DNA of 64,000 bases. Source: Pseudomonadota bacterium. Its GTDB lineage: Bacteria; Pseudomonadota; Gammaproteobacteria; Pseudomonadales; Pseudohongiellaceae. Positions 1 through 8,845 of this stretch are shown here, piece by piece (the stretch's first letter is position 1; every line of letters starts with the position of its first letter). The stretch spans positions 1-64,000 of the forward strand of contig JAQBSZ010000022.1 of assembly GCA_027623555.1 (NCBI GenBank). Reading direction: 5' to 3'. The notes under the pieces were generated by a model that saw nothing but the letters and a program-made list of their open reading frames with translations, made no database searches and was not told the DNA's origin. The position numbers and the translations under genes were made by a program.

Positions 1-88
1 AGGACGACTGCCATTGCCTGCGCACGCCGCCTAGCGGCAAAACGCGACAGACTCCCGCAGAGTGGCCATAGTCTTGTGCAGAGGCTCC

Positions 89-496
89 CTAGTTCTGTGA
101 ATCGTGCTTCCTCTGATAAAAGAAAAAGAAGATCGAACCCGCATAGGCCACAACAGCAATGAGGGTTACCAGTGCCGGCAGAGCCACAAATAAATATTCA
201 GGTGCCGAGGCCATTGGGAACCAGCCCAGGGATGACTGTCCAGACAGTATCCCTTCTTTCATTTCACGCGAGGTTGCCGAGATTGCAACCACATTCCTGT
301 TCAGAGCCCACACCGACCAGAATGCAACGAGTGAATAGAGTGTTACCACCAGCGACACAATTATTGCACTCAGATTTTTAGCGACAAGATAACCAGCGAT
401 AAGAAACGCGAACACTATGGATACATAGGTGGCAAAAATCGTCCACGTGGTATTTATAAATTCGATGAATATCGTTAACAGCTCGAAGTCTGTCAT
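89..496 (-). CDS. Small integral membrane protein, unknown function
   Basis: This 135-residue protein has three hydrophobic stretches long enough to span the membrane, at about residues 15-37, 41-66 and 104-127, and a short charged C-terminus (QRKHDSQN). I recognise no domain. The ATG at 494-496 is preceded by a GAGAG ribosome-binding site. It lies 37 bases downstream of the secreted protein at 534-2189 on the same strand, so the two could share a transcript. The 88 bases to its left, up to the window edge, hold nothing I can identify. Confidence 0.6.
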   Translation of the reverse strand: MTDFELLTIFIEFINTTWTIFATYVSIVFAFLIAGYLVAKNLSAIIVSLVVTLYSLVAFWSVWALNRNVVAISATSREMKEGILSGQSSLGWFPMASAPEYLFVALPALVTLIAVVAYAGSIFFFFYQRKHDSQN

Positions 497-533
497 GGGT
501 CTCTCAAGATTGTTTCAGACAATGCACACGCCT

Positions 534-2189
534 CTATTGATAGGTCGTGCAACGATTGCTGGCCAACTGTTTGGCCTCTTGATAGCCCGTATTCTGGGCT
601 GGCAACTCAAGCACTCTTAAAGGCAGTTGGGTGACATCCAGATTACTTAAATCGGCAAAATCATCTTCTCCCCAGCTATTCGAGTAGGGATTCGCGGTAG
701 CGCTGGCAGAATCGATCGCATAGAGCCCAATCGGCCCAACGCCACCGCGGTCCACCAGGATCAATCCATAGTCCTGCATCGCCTTGGCGATGGTGCGCTC
801 GTAGTCGGTTAGCGACAGTGAATCCAGATCCAGTGCCGGGTCCAGCTGAATTCTCGCGCCCTCGGGTAATGCGAACGCCTCGGTACTGATTCCGTCGCTA
901 TCGGTCGCCGGTGCTACCGGCCCACCCGCCTTCGGAAATTCGTAACTGAACGCCAGGGGATGATTGATGACGCCGCTGGCGATCTCGGAGGGCCAGATAA
1001 CCCCACCCAGGAAGGCCAGACCAGAACCTCGGGATGACATGCCATTGGGATGAACACCGGGTCCGTCCATAGTAAAGGCCGTGCCGAAACTGGCGACCCA
1101 GTTGCTGCTCTCCTGCCTGGTTTGCCACAGGTCATACTCACAGCGATTTTCCAGGTCCAGTATCACCATGAAGTTGTCCTGACCGGATTCCTCGTCACAA
1201 CCAACCGGTGGATTTTCATCCCCGTCGACATCGTTCGATGGAACGGCCCAGGGAGGTATCGGCACGGAGTTTATTTGATTGATACCCAGTTCCCAGAATT
1301 CCCCACAGGGCAGGCTCACATCAAACACCGGGGTGGAGTTGTCTGCAAAGAATACCGTAGCCGAGAACTGACCCACCTGAACGACGAATTGGCCGGATTG
1401 AATCAGCCCCTGCATCAACATATCCGAATCGGCATCCACTGCAACGTCATCCGGCAGCGGTGTGTTAAAAAAGCTTTCAGCCGCATACAAATGAAGCGCA
1501 GAGTGGGCAGGCAGAGCATCGGGTTGTGCGCTCAGGTTAACGATACTGGCCGGGTCGGCGGTTACGTTGACAGTGATGAACTCGACCTGGTCAGCCCATT
1601 CCAGACGCAAGTTATAGCTGCCCTCGTCACCGGCAGTGGGGCTCGCATTCAACTCTCCACCGGTGAAGGTAATAAATGAAGGAGCAGCCGAACCATCGGC
1701 TCGCTTCAGGGTCGCGCTGGCATCGATCTCCCCTGCAATTTGCAGTACCGAAGTATTGCCGACGAAGGTGGAGAGATCATCAGCGCTGAAGTTGCGCTGA
1801 AAGAAAACGGCCAGTGGCGCAAAGTCCACTCCGCCGGCATAGTTCAAGTCAATCTCCACCAGGTCAGATCCTACTCTGAGCAGATCAGTGTAGCGACCGG
1901 TGGTGGCTTCAAATGTCGCACTGCAACTGCCAGAGGCGGTAATCTCGACGAGATTGCCAACCGAGAGCAGGCTACCGTTTAAACTCATATCCAGTGCATA
2001 GGACAGCCGGGCATTGTTCTCACCGGCCGGCAGACCAGCAGATAAAATATCTACACAGGGCGCAGTGAGCACACCGGTGTTCAGATCGAAAGAGCTACCG
2101 GGTTCGGCATGTACGATCCCGAATCCAAGACTGAGGTAAAACACACCGCACATGCAAAGGCGTAAAGAGAGATTGCCGAGTCTGTTCAT
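534..2189 (-). CDS. Large secreted protein of unknown function
   Basis: The 551-residue protein starts with a Sec-type signal (hydrophobic residues ~10-27, cleavage after VHA), so it is exported. Residues ~30-330 look like beta-rich, cadherin-like or invasin-like segments with many D, N and T residues. The C-terminal ~200 residues resemble a widespread family of exported proteins that I know by pattern only: a CEYDLWQ segment near the start, a region about hydrophobic gain and permitted size (GARIQLDPALDL), then AKAMQDYGLILVDRGG. In related proteins this last motif reads 'ALKxYGxILADNGS'. No catalytic residues are assignable. It is probably a periplasmic or cell-surface protein; binding is more likely than catalysis, but this is a guess. 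Confidence 0.65.
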   Translation of the reverse strand: MNRLGNLSLRLCMCGVFYLSLGFGIVHAEPGSSFDLNTGVLTAPCVDILSAGLPAGENNARLSYALDMSLNGSLLSVGNLVEITASGSCSATFEATTGRYTDLLRVGSDLVEIDLNYAGGVDFAPLAVFFQRNFSADDLSTFVGNTSVLQIAGEIDASATLKRADGSAAPSFITFTGGELNASPTAGDEGSYNLRLEWADQVEFITVNVTADPASIVNLSAQPDALPAHSALHLYAAESFFNTPLPDDVAVDADSDMLMQGLIQSGQFVVQVGQFSATVFFADNSTPVFDVSLPCGEFWELGINQINSVPIPPWAVPSNDVDGDENPPVGCDEESGQDNFMVILDLENRCEYDLWQTRQESSNWVASFGTAFTMDGPGVHPNGMSSRGSGLAFLGGVIWPSEIASGVINHPLAFSYEFPKAGGPVAPATDSDGISTEAFALPEGARIQLDPALDLDSLSLTDYERTIAKAMQDYGLILVDRGGVGPIGLYAIDSASATANPYSNSWGEDDFADLSNLDVTQLPLRVLELPAQNTGYQEAKQLASNRCTTYQ

Positions 2190-2295
2190 TAGATAAATTC
2201 CGAATGCTTGGCCGCAAATAGCTCGCCTGATCCACAGTTACCGCTAGGTTATTTTAAAACCACGTGCCTGCCTACTCTATTCTTGCCTGGTGGAA

Positions 2296-3558
2296 TCAGG
2301 CGATGCGCCGCAGAAACTCCAGAATCAAGCCACTGGTCACCTCGGGTTGTTCCTGTTGCACCCAGTGACCAGCACCGGTTACCAGATGCACCGAGCGCAT
2401 ATCGGTGCAGGCCACTTCCTGCATGCGTTCGTACGAGCCAGGACTCTGATAGGTTCCCCAGTCACTGGCGCCGCTGATAAACATCGATGGTTGATCGATG
2501 GTCTTTTCCGCATAAATCTGGATCTCGGCATTGCCGATGCCACTGCCACCCATGCGGTAGCCATTGAGTCCCCCTTGAAAACTGTTGCGCCCATACTCCT
2601 CGGCATAGACTGCCAGTTCGGCGTCTGTTAACCAGGTATTGGCCGCGACCTCTGCCGGGTTTGGCATTACCTTGGCCACAGTTTCCGCCATTCCCTCATC
2701 CAGATCCATGATGTAATAAGTAGGCATCTTGGCCCATTCTTCGGCGCTGCGGGCAGCCAGACGATAAGGCTTGTTGCCTTGCCAATCCGCGCTCTTGTAG
2801 TGGTAATAAGCGCGAATGAAATTGGCGAGCCCCTGCTCGGCATGCCACATATTTTCATTGGCACCGCGCGTCGTGTAATAGCGCTGGTAGTGTTTACGCG
2901 GTCGCGGCAGATTTGCCAGGTTCGCATAGATATCTGGCCCGGCGTTGTTCGCTGCCGGCGGCGGGTTGTTGACCGTATCAAAGGGCAATGGACCGGGCCC
3001 ACCGAAGGGTGCGCTCATCATAACCACGGAACGAAAAATATCGGGGCGGGTAAGCGCGCACCATCCGGCCAGGGGAGAACCGGCGTCGTGACCAATCACG
3101 CCATCGACATGGCGATAGCCGAAGGCCGCCACCAGGCCCATGGCATCGCGCACCTTGTTCAAGGTACGAAACGGCGTCAGGTCAGCATCGTAGTCGCTGT
3201 CCCAACCGGTGGTACGACCATAGCCACGTACGTCCGGGGCCAGCACGTGATAACCCGCTTCCGCCAACGGAACCATGATATTGCGCCAGCTGTAGGCCAG
3301 TTCCGGAAAGCCATGCAGCAGCAATAAAGCGGGCCGGTTCGGTGTCTCGTAGCCGGCTTCCAGCACGTGCACTCTAAGGCCGTTGATGTCTTCGGCGAAA
3401 CGGGAGCGAATGCCGGCCGGCAACCAGGCATCAGGATAAGGCCCGATATCAGGACTGAAGGTATTCGGCACCTGGGCAACCAGGCGATTAGCCATCAGAA
3501 GTGAAGGCCCTGCCAGCGCCAACGCCTGGAGAAAGTGTCGTCGGGATCGGTCGTCCAT
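2296..3558 (-). CDS. Exported epoxide hydrolase-like alpha/beta hydrolase
   Basis: The 420-residue protein has a twin-arginine-like leader (SRRHFLQ, then a hydrophobic run to about residue 28). The alpha/beta-hydrolase core shows HGFPE at 82-86 (oxyanion region), GHDAGS at 156-161 with Asp158 as the likely nucleophile, Asp366 in SGASDWG as acid, and His398 in GAGHWVQQEQP as base. Asp nucleophile plus GHWxQQEQP is the epoxide-hydrolase signature rather than that of a serine esterase. The expected reaction is water addition to an epoxide to give a diol, or a related halide displacement. AGAGGA lies just before the ATG. The creatininase-like gene ends 52 bases upstream, across a palindromic repeat. 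Confidence 0.8.
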   Translation of the reverse strand: MDDRSRRHFLQALALAGPSLLMANRLVAQVPNTFSPDIGPYPDAWLPAGIRSRFAEDINGLRVHVLEAGYETPNRPALLLLHGFPELAYSWRNIMVPLAEAGYHVLAPDVRGYGRTTGWDSDYDADLTPFRTLNKVRDAMGLVAAFGYRHVDGVIGHDAGSPLAGWCALTRPDIFRSVVMMSAPFGGPGPLPFDTVNNPPPAANNAGPDIYANLANLPRPRKHYQRYYTTRGANENMWHAEQGLANFIRAYYHYKSADWQGNKPYRLAARSAEEWAKMPTYYIMDLDEGMAETVAKVMPNPAEVAANTWLTDAELAVYAEEYGRNSFQGGLNGYRMGGSGIGNAEIQIYAEKTIDQPSMFISGASDWGTYQSPGSYERMQEVACTDMRSVHLVTGAGHWVQQEQPEVTSGLILEFLRRIA

Positions 3559-3578
3559 CAGTTCGTCCTCTTATTCAT

Positions 3579-3610
3579 AAAGGTGCCAGGCACCGGTGCC
3601 TGGCACCTTT
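3579..3610. repeat. REP-like nested palindrome, copy 1
   Basis: This is a perfect 32-base palindrome. Its core is two 13-base near-palindromes in tandem, GGTGCCAGGCACC followed by GGTGCCTGGCACC, flanked by AAA and TTT. The same 28-base core recurs at 34102-34129. It fills the gap between the stop codon of the creatininase-like gene and the start of the epoxide-hydrolase-like gene. The hairpin could stabilise or terminate transcripts; a T-run follows it in the plus direction, but no plus-strand gene ends here. Confidence 0.9.
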
Positions 3611-4426
3611 TTAGCGACGCCGGGCGACTCTATCTTCACTAATTTGATTGACCGCATCGCCAATCTGCATTTCAAGTATTTGCTGACCCATTTGCGCAGT
3701 AGAGACTGCGGGGTTTCCAGTGTGGCCCTGCCCGTCGCCGGCAATACCTGGCTGCATCTGATCGAAGCGTAACATAGACCGATTCAGGTACATAAGCGAA
3801 GCGGTATCGTGCGTACCGGCATGACCGCCCACATCTTCCGGGCTGATGCCCTGGCTGACTACCCAGTCATCGCCGCGGCCCGGGTAGAAGTCATCGATAT
3901 GATGAACGCGCACATTGCCTGCCGCCCACTCCTGGTTGAGCTTTTCAGCCACCTGCCGTTGCCCTGCCTGGTTGCCACCACTGTCGCCGATGAAGGCGAT
4001 GTCCAGAAAACCGTGTTGCCTGAGACTGCGTGCCGTGTATTCGAGAACAGCCACGAAGACGTGCTGGGGTATCGAGAGGGTACCGGCAAAACGCATGTGA
4101 CTCGTTGGCGGATCGATCTCGCCTTCAGGGACATAGGCCACCACCGGTGCCACCAACGCATTACCCAGTTGCCTGGCAATCTCGCCGGCTTTGTATTTCA
4201 CCAGGTAGTTGTGTTTGCCCAGCACTATATGAGGACCGTTTTGCTCGGTGCCACCGGTGGGGACGATGATTGTCGTGACGCCCTGGTCGATGGCATTGCG
4301 AACTTCGACCCAGGTAAGGTCCTCGATAAATACACTGTTGGTATCTGGCAGTGGTGGAACTTGCGCCAGCATGACTGATGTCAGCGAGCTAAGCACCAAG
4401 AATAATAACGGCCTGGTTAATCGCAT
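3611..4426 (-). CDS. Secreted creatininase-family protein (paralogue A)
   Basis: The 271-residue protein carries a Sec signal (residues 1-21, ending MLA-Q) and then a creatininase-family fold. Landmarks are GTEQNGPH at 59-66, a His at 72, SHMRFAGT at ~109-116, GDSGGN at 147-152 and HAGTHDTAS at 202-210. Characterised creatininases hydrolyse cyclic amides with a two-metal centre built from Glu34, His36, Asp45, His120 and Glu122. Here His36 corresponds to Asn, Asp45 to His72, and the usual NGHGGN is GDSGGN. The substrate is therefore unknown, but a hydrolytic role on amides is likely. Paralogue B lies at 7719-8621. Confidence 0.8.
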   Translation of the reverse strand: MRLTRPLLFLVLSSLTSVMLAQVPPLPDTNSVFIEDLTWVEVRNAIDQGVTTIIVPTGGTEQNGPHIVLGKHNYLVKYKAGEIARQLGNALVAPVVAYVPEGEIDPPTSHMRFAGTLSIPQHVFVAVLEYTARSLRQHGFLDIAFIGDSGGNQAGQRQVAEKLNQEWAAGNVRVHHIDDFYPGRGDDWVVSQGISPEDVGGHAGTHDTASLMYLNRSMLRFDQMQPGIAGDGQGHTGNPAVSTAQMGQQILEMQIGDAVNQISEDRVARRR

Positions 4427-4485
4427 CGCACTTAGCTCCTAAGGATTGAATTCTTGGACAGGATCAGGCTGCCCATTACGTAAAA

Positions 4486-6051
4486 TTATACTGGCGGATT
4501 ACGCAGATGCCAGGACGTCGCATTCTCATAAGAATGTCCAATTCTACAGAGCAGGGGCTCGCTTAGCCTGCTCCCCATTATCTGCATTGAGTAAGGAAAA
4601 CCCAGAGCGGTTTCACCACAGGGTAAAGTCAATGTCGGGGTACCAGCGAAATCCGCCGGGTAGGTATACTTGACCCAGGTTGTGCCAATCACCTCCTGCA
4701 GTGCCACGGTCCCAAAACCCACATCTGAGGCTGCTGGCGAAGGGACACCACCTGCAGGACAGGCAACAGCATCGACCTGGTTCAAGGCAGCGACGAAACG
4801 GGCCGAGAACTCATCTCGAGCACGGCGCGCTTGCGCATATTGGCGATCACTCACGGCGCTCCCATAGGCGAGGAAGTCTGCAAAGAAAGCGCCATATTCA
4901 TTGGCCCTGGAAGGATAGTATCGCTGGTGGGCCCTGGCGGCTTCTGCAGAACAAATAGTGACCCAGTCCCTCGCCAGGTCGACAGTGAATTCCGGCATAG
5001 CGATTTGCACGATTTCTGCTCCCAGATCGACAAGCATTCCCAGTGCATTTTCTATGGTGGCTACCAGCTGCGGATCCACACCGTTATCTGCATAGGCGCG
5101 GTCATAGCCGATGCGAATGCCCACCACCCCTTCTGTCAGCGTCTGTTGCATATCAGGAACAGGTTCGGTCAATGTTGTTGGATCATTGACGTCTCTGCCT
5201 GCAAGCACCTCAAACATGATCGCTGCATCTTCTACTCGACGCACCATCGGACCGACATGGTCCAGTGATTCAGCCAAGGTCAGCACGCCATACCTGCTAA
5301 CCCGACCATAGGTTGGCTTGAGGCCGACGACACCACAAGTCATGGAAGGAAAGCGAATAGAACCCCCGGTATCGGTACCCAGTGAGGCATAACAGAGACC
5401 CGCGGCCGTGGCTACACCAGAGCCACTCGATGATCCACTGGTGGATAAGGCAACGTTCCAGGGATTAACTGGAATACTGAAGTCAGGGTGGTACCCGATC
5501 ATGGCGCCTTCGGTGAGATTCAGTTTACCCAGGATTACCGCCCCGGCGTCTTTCAGTTTACGCACAACAGTGGCATCAAAATCCGGTCTGAAATCGGACA
5601 GGAATGCATGGCCTCCGGTGGTCGGTACTCCTGCCGTGAAACACAAATCTTTTACAGCGATAGGCACTCCATGCAAAGGGCCGCGATAGTTTCCGGAGCG
5701 AATTTCCTGTTCGGCACGTTGCGCGGCGCTGCGAGCCTGTTCGGGCAAGGTCGTGATATAGCTGTGGAGAGTTCCATCGAGACGACCAATTCGACCAAGA
5801 ATTTGTTCGGTGAGATCAACAGGCGAGAGTTCACCGGCCTGAATTCTTGCAGAGACTGTTGCCAGGCTTTGATAGTGAATTGCAGTTTGAGTAGAGCGGC
5901 TTGCAACAAATCCCGGCGCGCAGGATGCGAGCATGACTGCACTGCCAATTGAGGCCAGTATTTCACGGCGGGATAACTTATGATCGATGATTCCTGCAGA
6001 TTTTATAAGCCTGTCCCCAGACTCGTTCTGCTGCTCATCAAGGTTCCCCAT
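4486..6051 (-). CDS. Exported lipoprotein amidase (amidase signature family)
   Basis: The protein has 521 residues from the ATG at 6051, chosen because GGAGGT lies seven bases upstream; the longer TTG start at 6075 overlaps the upstream stop and has no such site. A twin-arginine motif (LSRRE, ~26-30) precedes a hydrophobic run ending in the lipobox LASC, so Cys44 is probably lipidated. The amidase-signature Ser-cisSer-Lys triad is visible: Lys134 in AVKDL, the Ser-rich loop at ~206-211, and Ser231 in GTDTGGSIRFP. It should hydrolyse a carboxamide at the membrane surface. The MetX-like gene ends 20 bases upstream, and the two are probably co-transcribed. Confidence 0.85.
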   Translation of the reverse strand: MGNLDEQQNESGDRLIKSAGIIDHKLSRREILASIGSAVMLASCAPGFVASRSTQTAIHYQSLATVSARIQAGELSPVDLTEQILGRIGRLDGTLHSYITTLPEQARSAAQRAEQEIRSGNYRGPLHGVPIAVKDLCFTAGVPTTGGHAFLSDFRPDFDATVVRKLKDAGAVILGKLNLTEGAMIGYHPDFSIPVNPWNVALSTSGSSSGSGVATAAGLCYASLGTDTGGSIRFPSMTCGVVGLKPTYGRVSRYGVLTLAESLDHVGPMVRRVEDAAIMFEVLAGRDVNDPTTLTEPVPDMQQTLTEGVVGIRIGYDRAYADNGVDPQLVATIENALGMLVDLGAEIVQIAMPEFTVDLARDWVTICSAEAARAHQRYYPSRANEYGAFFADFLAYGSAVSDRQYAQARRARDEFSARFVAALNQVDAVACPAGGVPSPAASDVGFGTVALQEVIGTTWVKYTYPADFAGTPTLTLPCGETALGFPYSMQIMGSRLSEPLLCRIGHSYENATSWHLRNPPV

Positions 6052-6071
6052 TGAATTCACCTCCGAGCTGG

Positions 6072-7139
6072 TCAACGAAGAAATTCTTTAATCGTCTCAT
6101 TGATAAATGCGGCATCTTCGGCAGATGATCCACCACCGGCAATGTGTCCCCACAGGGTAGGGATAACCGTGAACTGCACAGCCGGGATAAATTGCGCCTC
6201 ATGCCGTAGCGCATCGATATGAAAGTACATGTCAGTCTCGCAGGGCATGTACAGGACCTTTGCCTGTATCGAACCCAATGCCCGCTGGTAATCACCATTG
6301 AATCCCGGCGTGTCACCGACATCGTTGTTCTGCCAGGTGGTGGCGAGCCAGATCAGGTCGTTGGCGTCACCGGAGAATACCTGCCGGTAGAAAGCATAGA
6401 CATCATCCAGGGTATTTAGTCCTAATAGCTTATACATCTCGTTGCGATACCATTCCTGAGACGTACCCCACGCCGCCCAATGGGTCGCACCCGCAGCCAG
6501 CCCAATAGCAGGAGGCTCGGTATAGTTTCCACCGTTGTACGCCGAATCCGCCATGATTGCGGTCTTAAAGCCTTCTAGCCGGACTTTTCCGTGTGGGTGC
6601 TCAACAGCCGAGCCACAGATCCCAACCGCAGACTCCATGAAATCGGGATAACTCACCGCCCATTGAAACGCCTGCTGCGCCCCCATGGAGAAGCCAATCA
6701 CCGAGATGATCTTTTCGACTTCGAATTCCTCAGTCAACAAGCGGTAAACCGCTTCGATGTTATCCCTTATCGCTATCTCAGGAAAATTTGGACCATTGAA
6801 CGGAGGTGGTGTGTTACTCGGTGAACTGGAGAGCCCGTTCTGGAACATGTCGGTTGCTACAATAAAGTAGTCCTCAGAATTCAGCGCCGCCTCCTCGCCG
6901 ATCAGAAAATCATAGCCGTGATGGTCTCCACCATAGAAAGAAGGCACAAGAATCAAATTGCTCCGCTGAGTGTTGAGTTGGCCATGGGTGACGTATGAGA
7001 GCCTGGCATCCGGCAGGACTACACCACCTTCCAGCTCGAAATCGCCGAGATCGAATATCTGATGATCTCCTCCGGCGAAAAGATTCAGCGGCATGCAGAT
7101 TGAAATCAAACAAAGGAAGTAACCTGTTTTTCTTATCAT
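6072..7139 (-). CDS. Secreted MetX-like alpha/beta hydrolase or acyltransferase
   Basis: The 355-residue protein has a signal peptide (residues 1-22) and a homoserine-O-acetyltransferase-like alpha/beta-hydrolase fold: LSYVTHGQLN near the N-terminus, GFSMGAQQAFQWA with Ser151 as nucleophile, Asp303 in CETDMYF and His332 in LWGHIAGGG. Cytosolic MetX enzymes acylate homoserine. An exported relative is more likely a hydrolase of an ester or amide. It sits directly upstream of the lipoprotein amidase on the same strand, which suggests joint processing of one substrate outside the cytoplasm. The symbol metX is not used because the biosynthetic role is doubtful. Confidence 0.75.
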   Translation of the reverse strand: MIRKTGYFLCLISICMPLNLFAGGDHQIFDLGDFELEGGVVLPDARLSYVTHGQLNTQRSNLILVPSFYGGDHHGYDFLIGEEAALNSEDYFIVATDMFQNGLSSSPSNTPPPFNGPNFPEIAIRDNIEAVYRLLTEEFEVEKIISVIGFSMGAQQAFQWAVSYPDFMESAVGICGSAVEHPHGKVRLEGFKTAIMADSAYNGGNYTEPPAIGLAAGATHWAAWGTSQEWYRNEMYKLLGLNTLDDVYAFYRQVFSGDANDLIWLATTWQNNDVGDTPGFNGDYQRALGSIQAKVLYMPCETDMYFHIDALRHEAQFIPAVQFTVIPTLWGHIAGGGSSAEDAAFINETIKEFLR

Positions 7140-7201
7140 TGTATTTTCTCTCTTTGGAACTTGTTTCTGACAGTTAGCAACTAGTAAACAACTGAACAGT
7201 A

Positions 7202-7702
7202 TTAACGTAGACAGGACAGCCTCTGAGTTGCATCATGGTTCAAGAACGTCGTCATTCTCCAACCCTCTTCTTTCTTCTGGAACACATAGGCCATGCCACT
7301 GCGGCTGATCTCACTACCGTCTTCCCGGTAGCGAATAAACTGGCCACTGGCGAATCCCGAGCCACTGCCCAGTACACAGATTTGTGGTGAAGGCATAGAC
7401 GACCGGTCCCAACCCGTTGCTCGTATGTTTGCCAACAATCCAGTCAGCATCTCGATAACTTCCGCGCGCGTGTTCCAGGCAGTAGTGGCACCGTTGTTAC
7501 TAACGGATAACAGAGGAATCCCGTAGATCTGGTCCGCCATTTCCGCAGGCGTGCCGGTGGAAAACATGCGGTGATAATTTACCAGGGAGGCGGCAATCTC
7601 GGCGGCAATAGCTTCCCGCTCGGTATCACCAACCTGAGCTGTCGCCTGCGTCGAGATAAGCACCATGATAAAAACAAACAAGCTGTGTCTCAGGAATCTC
7701 AT
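7202..7702 (-). CDS. Secreted NTF2/SnoaL-like protein
   Basis: An upstream start at 7810 would overlap the creatininase-like gene by about 90 bases. The ATG at 7702 is preferred because it begins a clean signal peptide (MRFLRHSLFVF... ending ATA-Q) and follows AAAGGTAG. The mature part (~145 residues) has the alternating pattern of the NTF2-like/DUF4440 fold: a helical start with AEIAASLVNYHRMF, then SGQFIRYREDGSEISRSGMA and the Trp in EEGWRMTTF. Such proteins are small cone-shaped enzymes or binding partners; no catalytic residues can be assigned. It starts 16 bases after the creatininase-like paralogue B and is probably co-expressed with it. Confidence 0.7.
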   Translation of the reverse strand: MRFLRHSLFVFIMVLISTQATAQVGDTEREAIAAEIAASLVNYHRMFSTGTPAEMADQIYGIPLLSVSNNGATTAWNTRAEVIEMLTGLLANIRATGWDRSSMPSPQICVLGSGSGFASGQFIRYREDGSEISRSGMAYVFQKKEEGWRMTTFLNHDATQRLSCLR

Positions 7703-7718
7703 ATTCTTTCTACCTTTT

Positions 7719-8621
7719 TCAATTGTCGCCCCGAACAGCTCGCATGGAATTGCGAAAAGCCTCGGCAGTAATTCCGGCTCTGTAACGCGCAAGCTCTTCA
7801 CCCAGCTCAACCGTTCGACTTACCGGAGACAGGTCGACACCGTGAAGCGCGAACAGCCCGGCATCCAGTCGCTGGCTTGCCCGTATAAAGTCCGGATTCT
7901 GCACGGCAGTCTGTGCTTCGTAGTAGATGTCATCATGCATGTTGTTGCGTCTATCGGTCCTTCGATCCGCTGGCTCGCCATCCGGTGGAGTACTATCGAC
8001 CTGGGTAATTCCCTGAGATTTCAAGAAATCGTAACTCCAGCGGTCTTCAGTATAGAACTCAGCCAGATGATGGACCCGCGCGGCGTCGTTCTGCCACGAC
8101 TCGTTCAATGACTCGGCGACATTGGCCATGCCACGCTGGTTCCCGCCGCTGTCTCCCACCAGGATGATGTCAGTAAAGCCATGTGCCGCATAGCTGCGAC
8201 AGATATCGGTGAGCAGCGCTTCAAAGGTTGATTGCTGCAGACTGATGGTCCCCGGAAAAGCCATATGCCCACTCTTCTCATCAATGTCCCCTTCGGGAAC
8301 GAATTTAACGACAGGTGCGATGAGCGTGTTGCCAATCTCTTCGGCGATATAAGGAAGCACTGTTGCCAGCACGTAGTTGTGTTTACCTGTGACAAGGAAA
8401 GGCCCATTCTGCTCGACACCACCGGTGCCTATGATCACGGTGGTCATGCCGGCAACGACGGCGTCGCGCACTTCGATCCAGGTGAGTTCTTCTGTCCAGA
8501 GACTGCCACCGGCGGCGATAGGATTGACTGCATCCAGGGCGAAATAGTCCTGGGCCTGCAGGGGCACCTGGCACGCAAAGGCGGCGAGTAAGAGCGTGGT
8601 TGATTTGAGTATTCGGTGCAT
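7719..8621 (-). CDS. Secreted creatininase-family protein (paralogue B)
   Basis: The 300-residue paralogue of 3611-4426 has a Sec signal ending near residue 23. Shared landmarks are ELTWIEVRDAV, GTGGVEQNGP at 66-74, GKHNY at 79-83, FVPEGDIDEKSGHMAFPGT and GDSGGN at 156-161. Here the His of EQNGPH is Phe75. Compared with classical creatininases, the two-metal site has Asn72 for His36 and His81 for Asp45. The C-terminal third differs from paralogue A: the HAGTHDT region is replaced by RRNNMHDDIYYEA. It is probably a periplasmic amidohydrolase of unknown substrate. Confidence 0.8.
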   Translation of the reverse strand: MHRILKSTTLLLAAFACQVPLQAQDYFALDAVNPIAAGGSLWTEELTWIEVRDAVVAGMTTVIIGTGGVEQNGPFLVTGKHNYVLATVLPYIAEEIGNTLIAPVVKFVPEGDIDEKSGHMAFPGTISLQQSTFEALLTDICRSYAAHGFTDIILVGDSGGNQRGMANVAESLNESWQNDAARVHHLAEFYTEDRWSYDFLKSQGITQVDSTPPDGEPADRRTDRRNNMHDDIYYEAQTAVQNPDFIRASQRLDAGLFALHGVDLSPVSRTVELGEELARYRAGITAEAFRNSMRAVRGDN

Positions 8622-8648
8622 CGGTATGGCTCCTGAAGTCCGGGGAAC

Positions 8649-8732
8649 ATTGGGGTACAGATCACAATTTTCCGGTTTTCTATCTCCCTACATTTTTCAT
8701 TTCCTGAGAAAAACCAGGTCTGCCCCCATTTT
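8649..8732. repeat. Inverted-repeat element, GGGG-ACAGAYC family, copy 1
   Basis: The left arm reads ATTGGGGTACAGATCACAATTTTC and the right arm is its imperfect reverse complement, AAAAACCAGGTCTGCCCCCATTTT, with about 35 bases between. The same arrangement recurs at 11284-11373, and right-half copies occur near 51863 and 55209. It lies between the paralogue B start and the copper ATPase end. The structure fits a REP/MITE-like mobile repeat; no transposase is present in the window. The rest of the 224-base gap shows nothing else. Confidence 0.7.
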
Positions 8733-8845
8733 ATGCATTCTATGGGGCGGTATCTCCAGGCTCCCTCGCCATGAGTCAGGTCGCCTTGATGACAGTGTCG
8801 TGTAGCCATTCACCTGCCAGGAATATACAAAGCCGTCCGCGTTAA

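Noticed and set aside
3579..3610. Rho-independent terminator of the creatininase-like gene
   Set aside because: In the minus direction only three T residues follow the stem, and the same palindrome occurs upstream of a start codon at 34102, so a repeat element is the better description.
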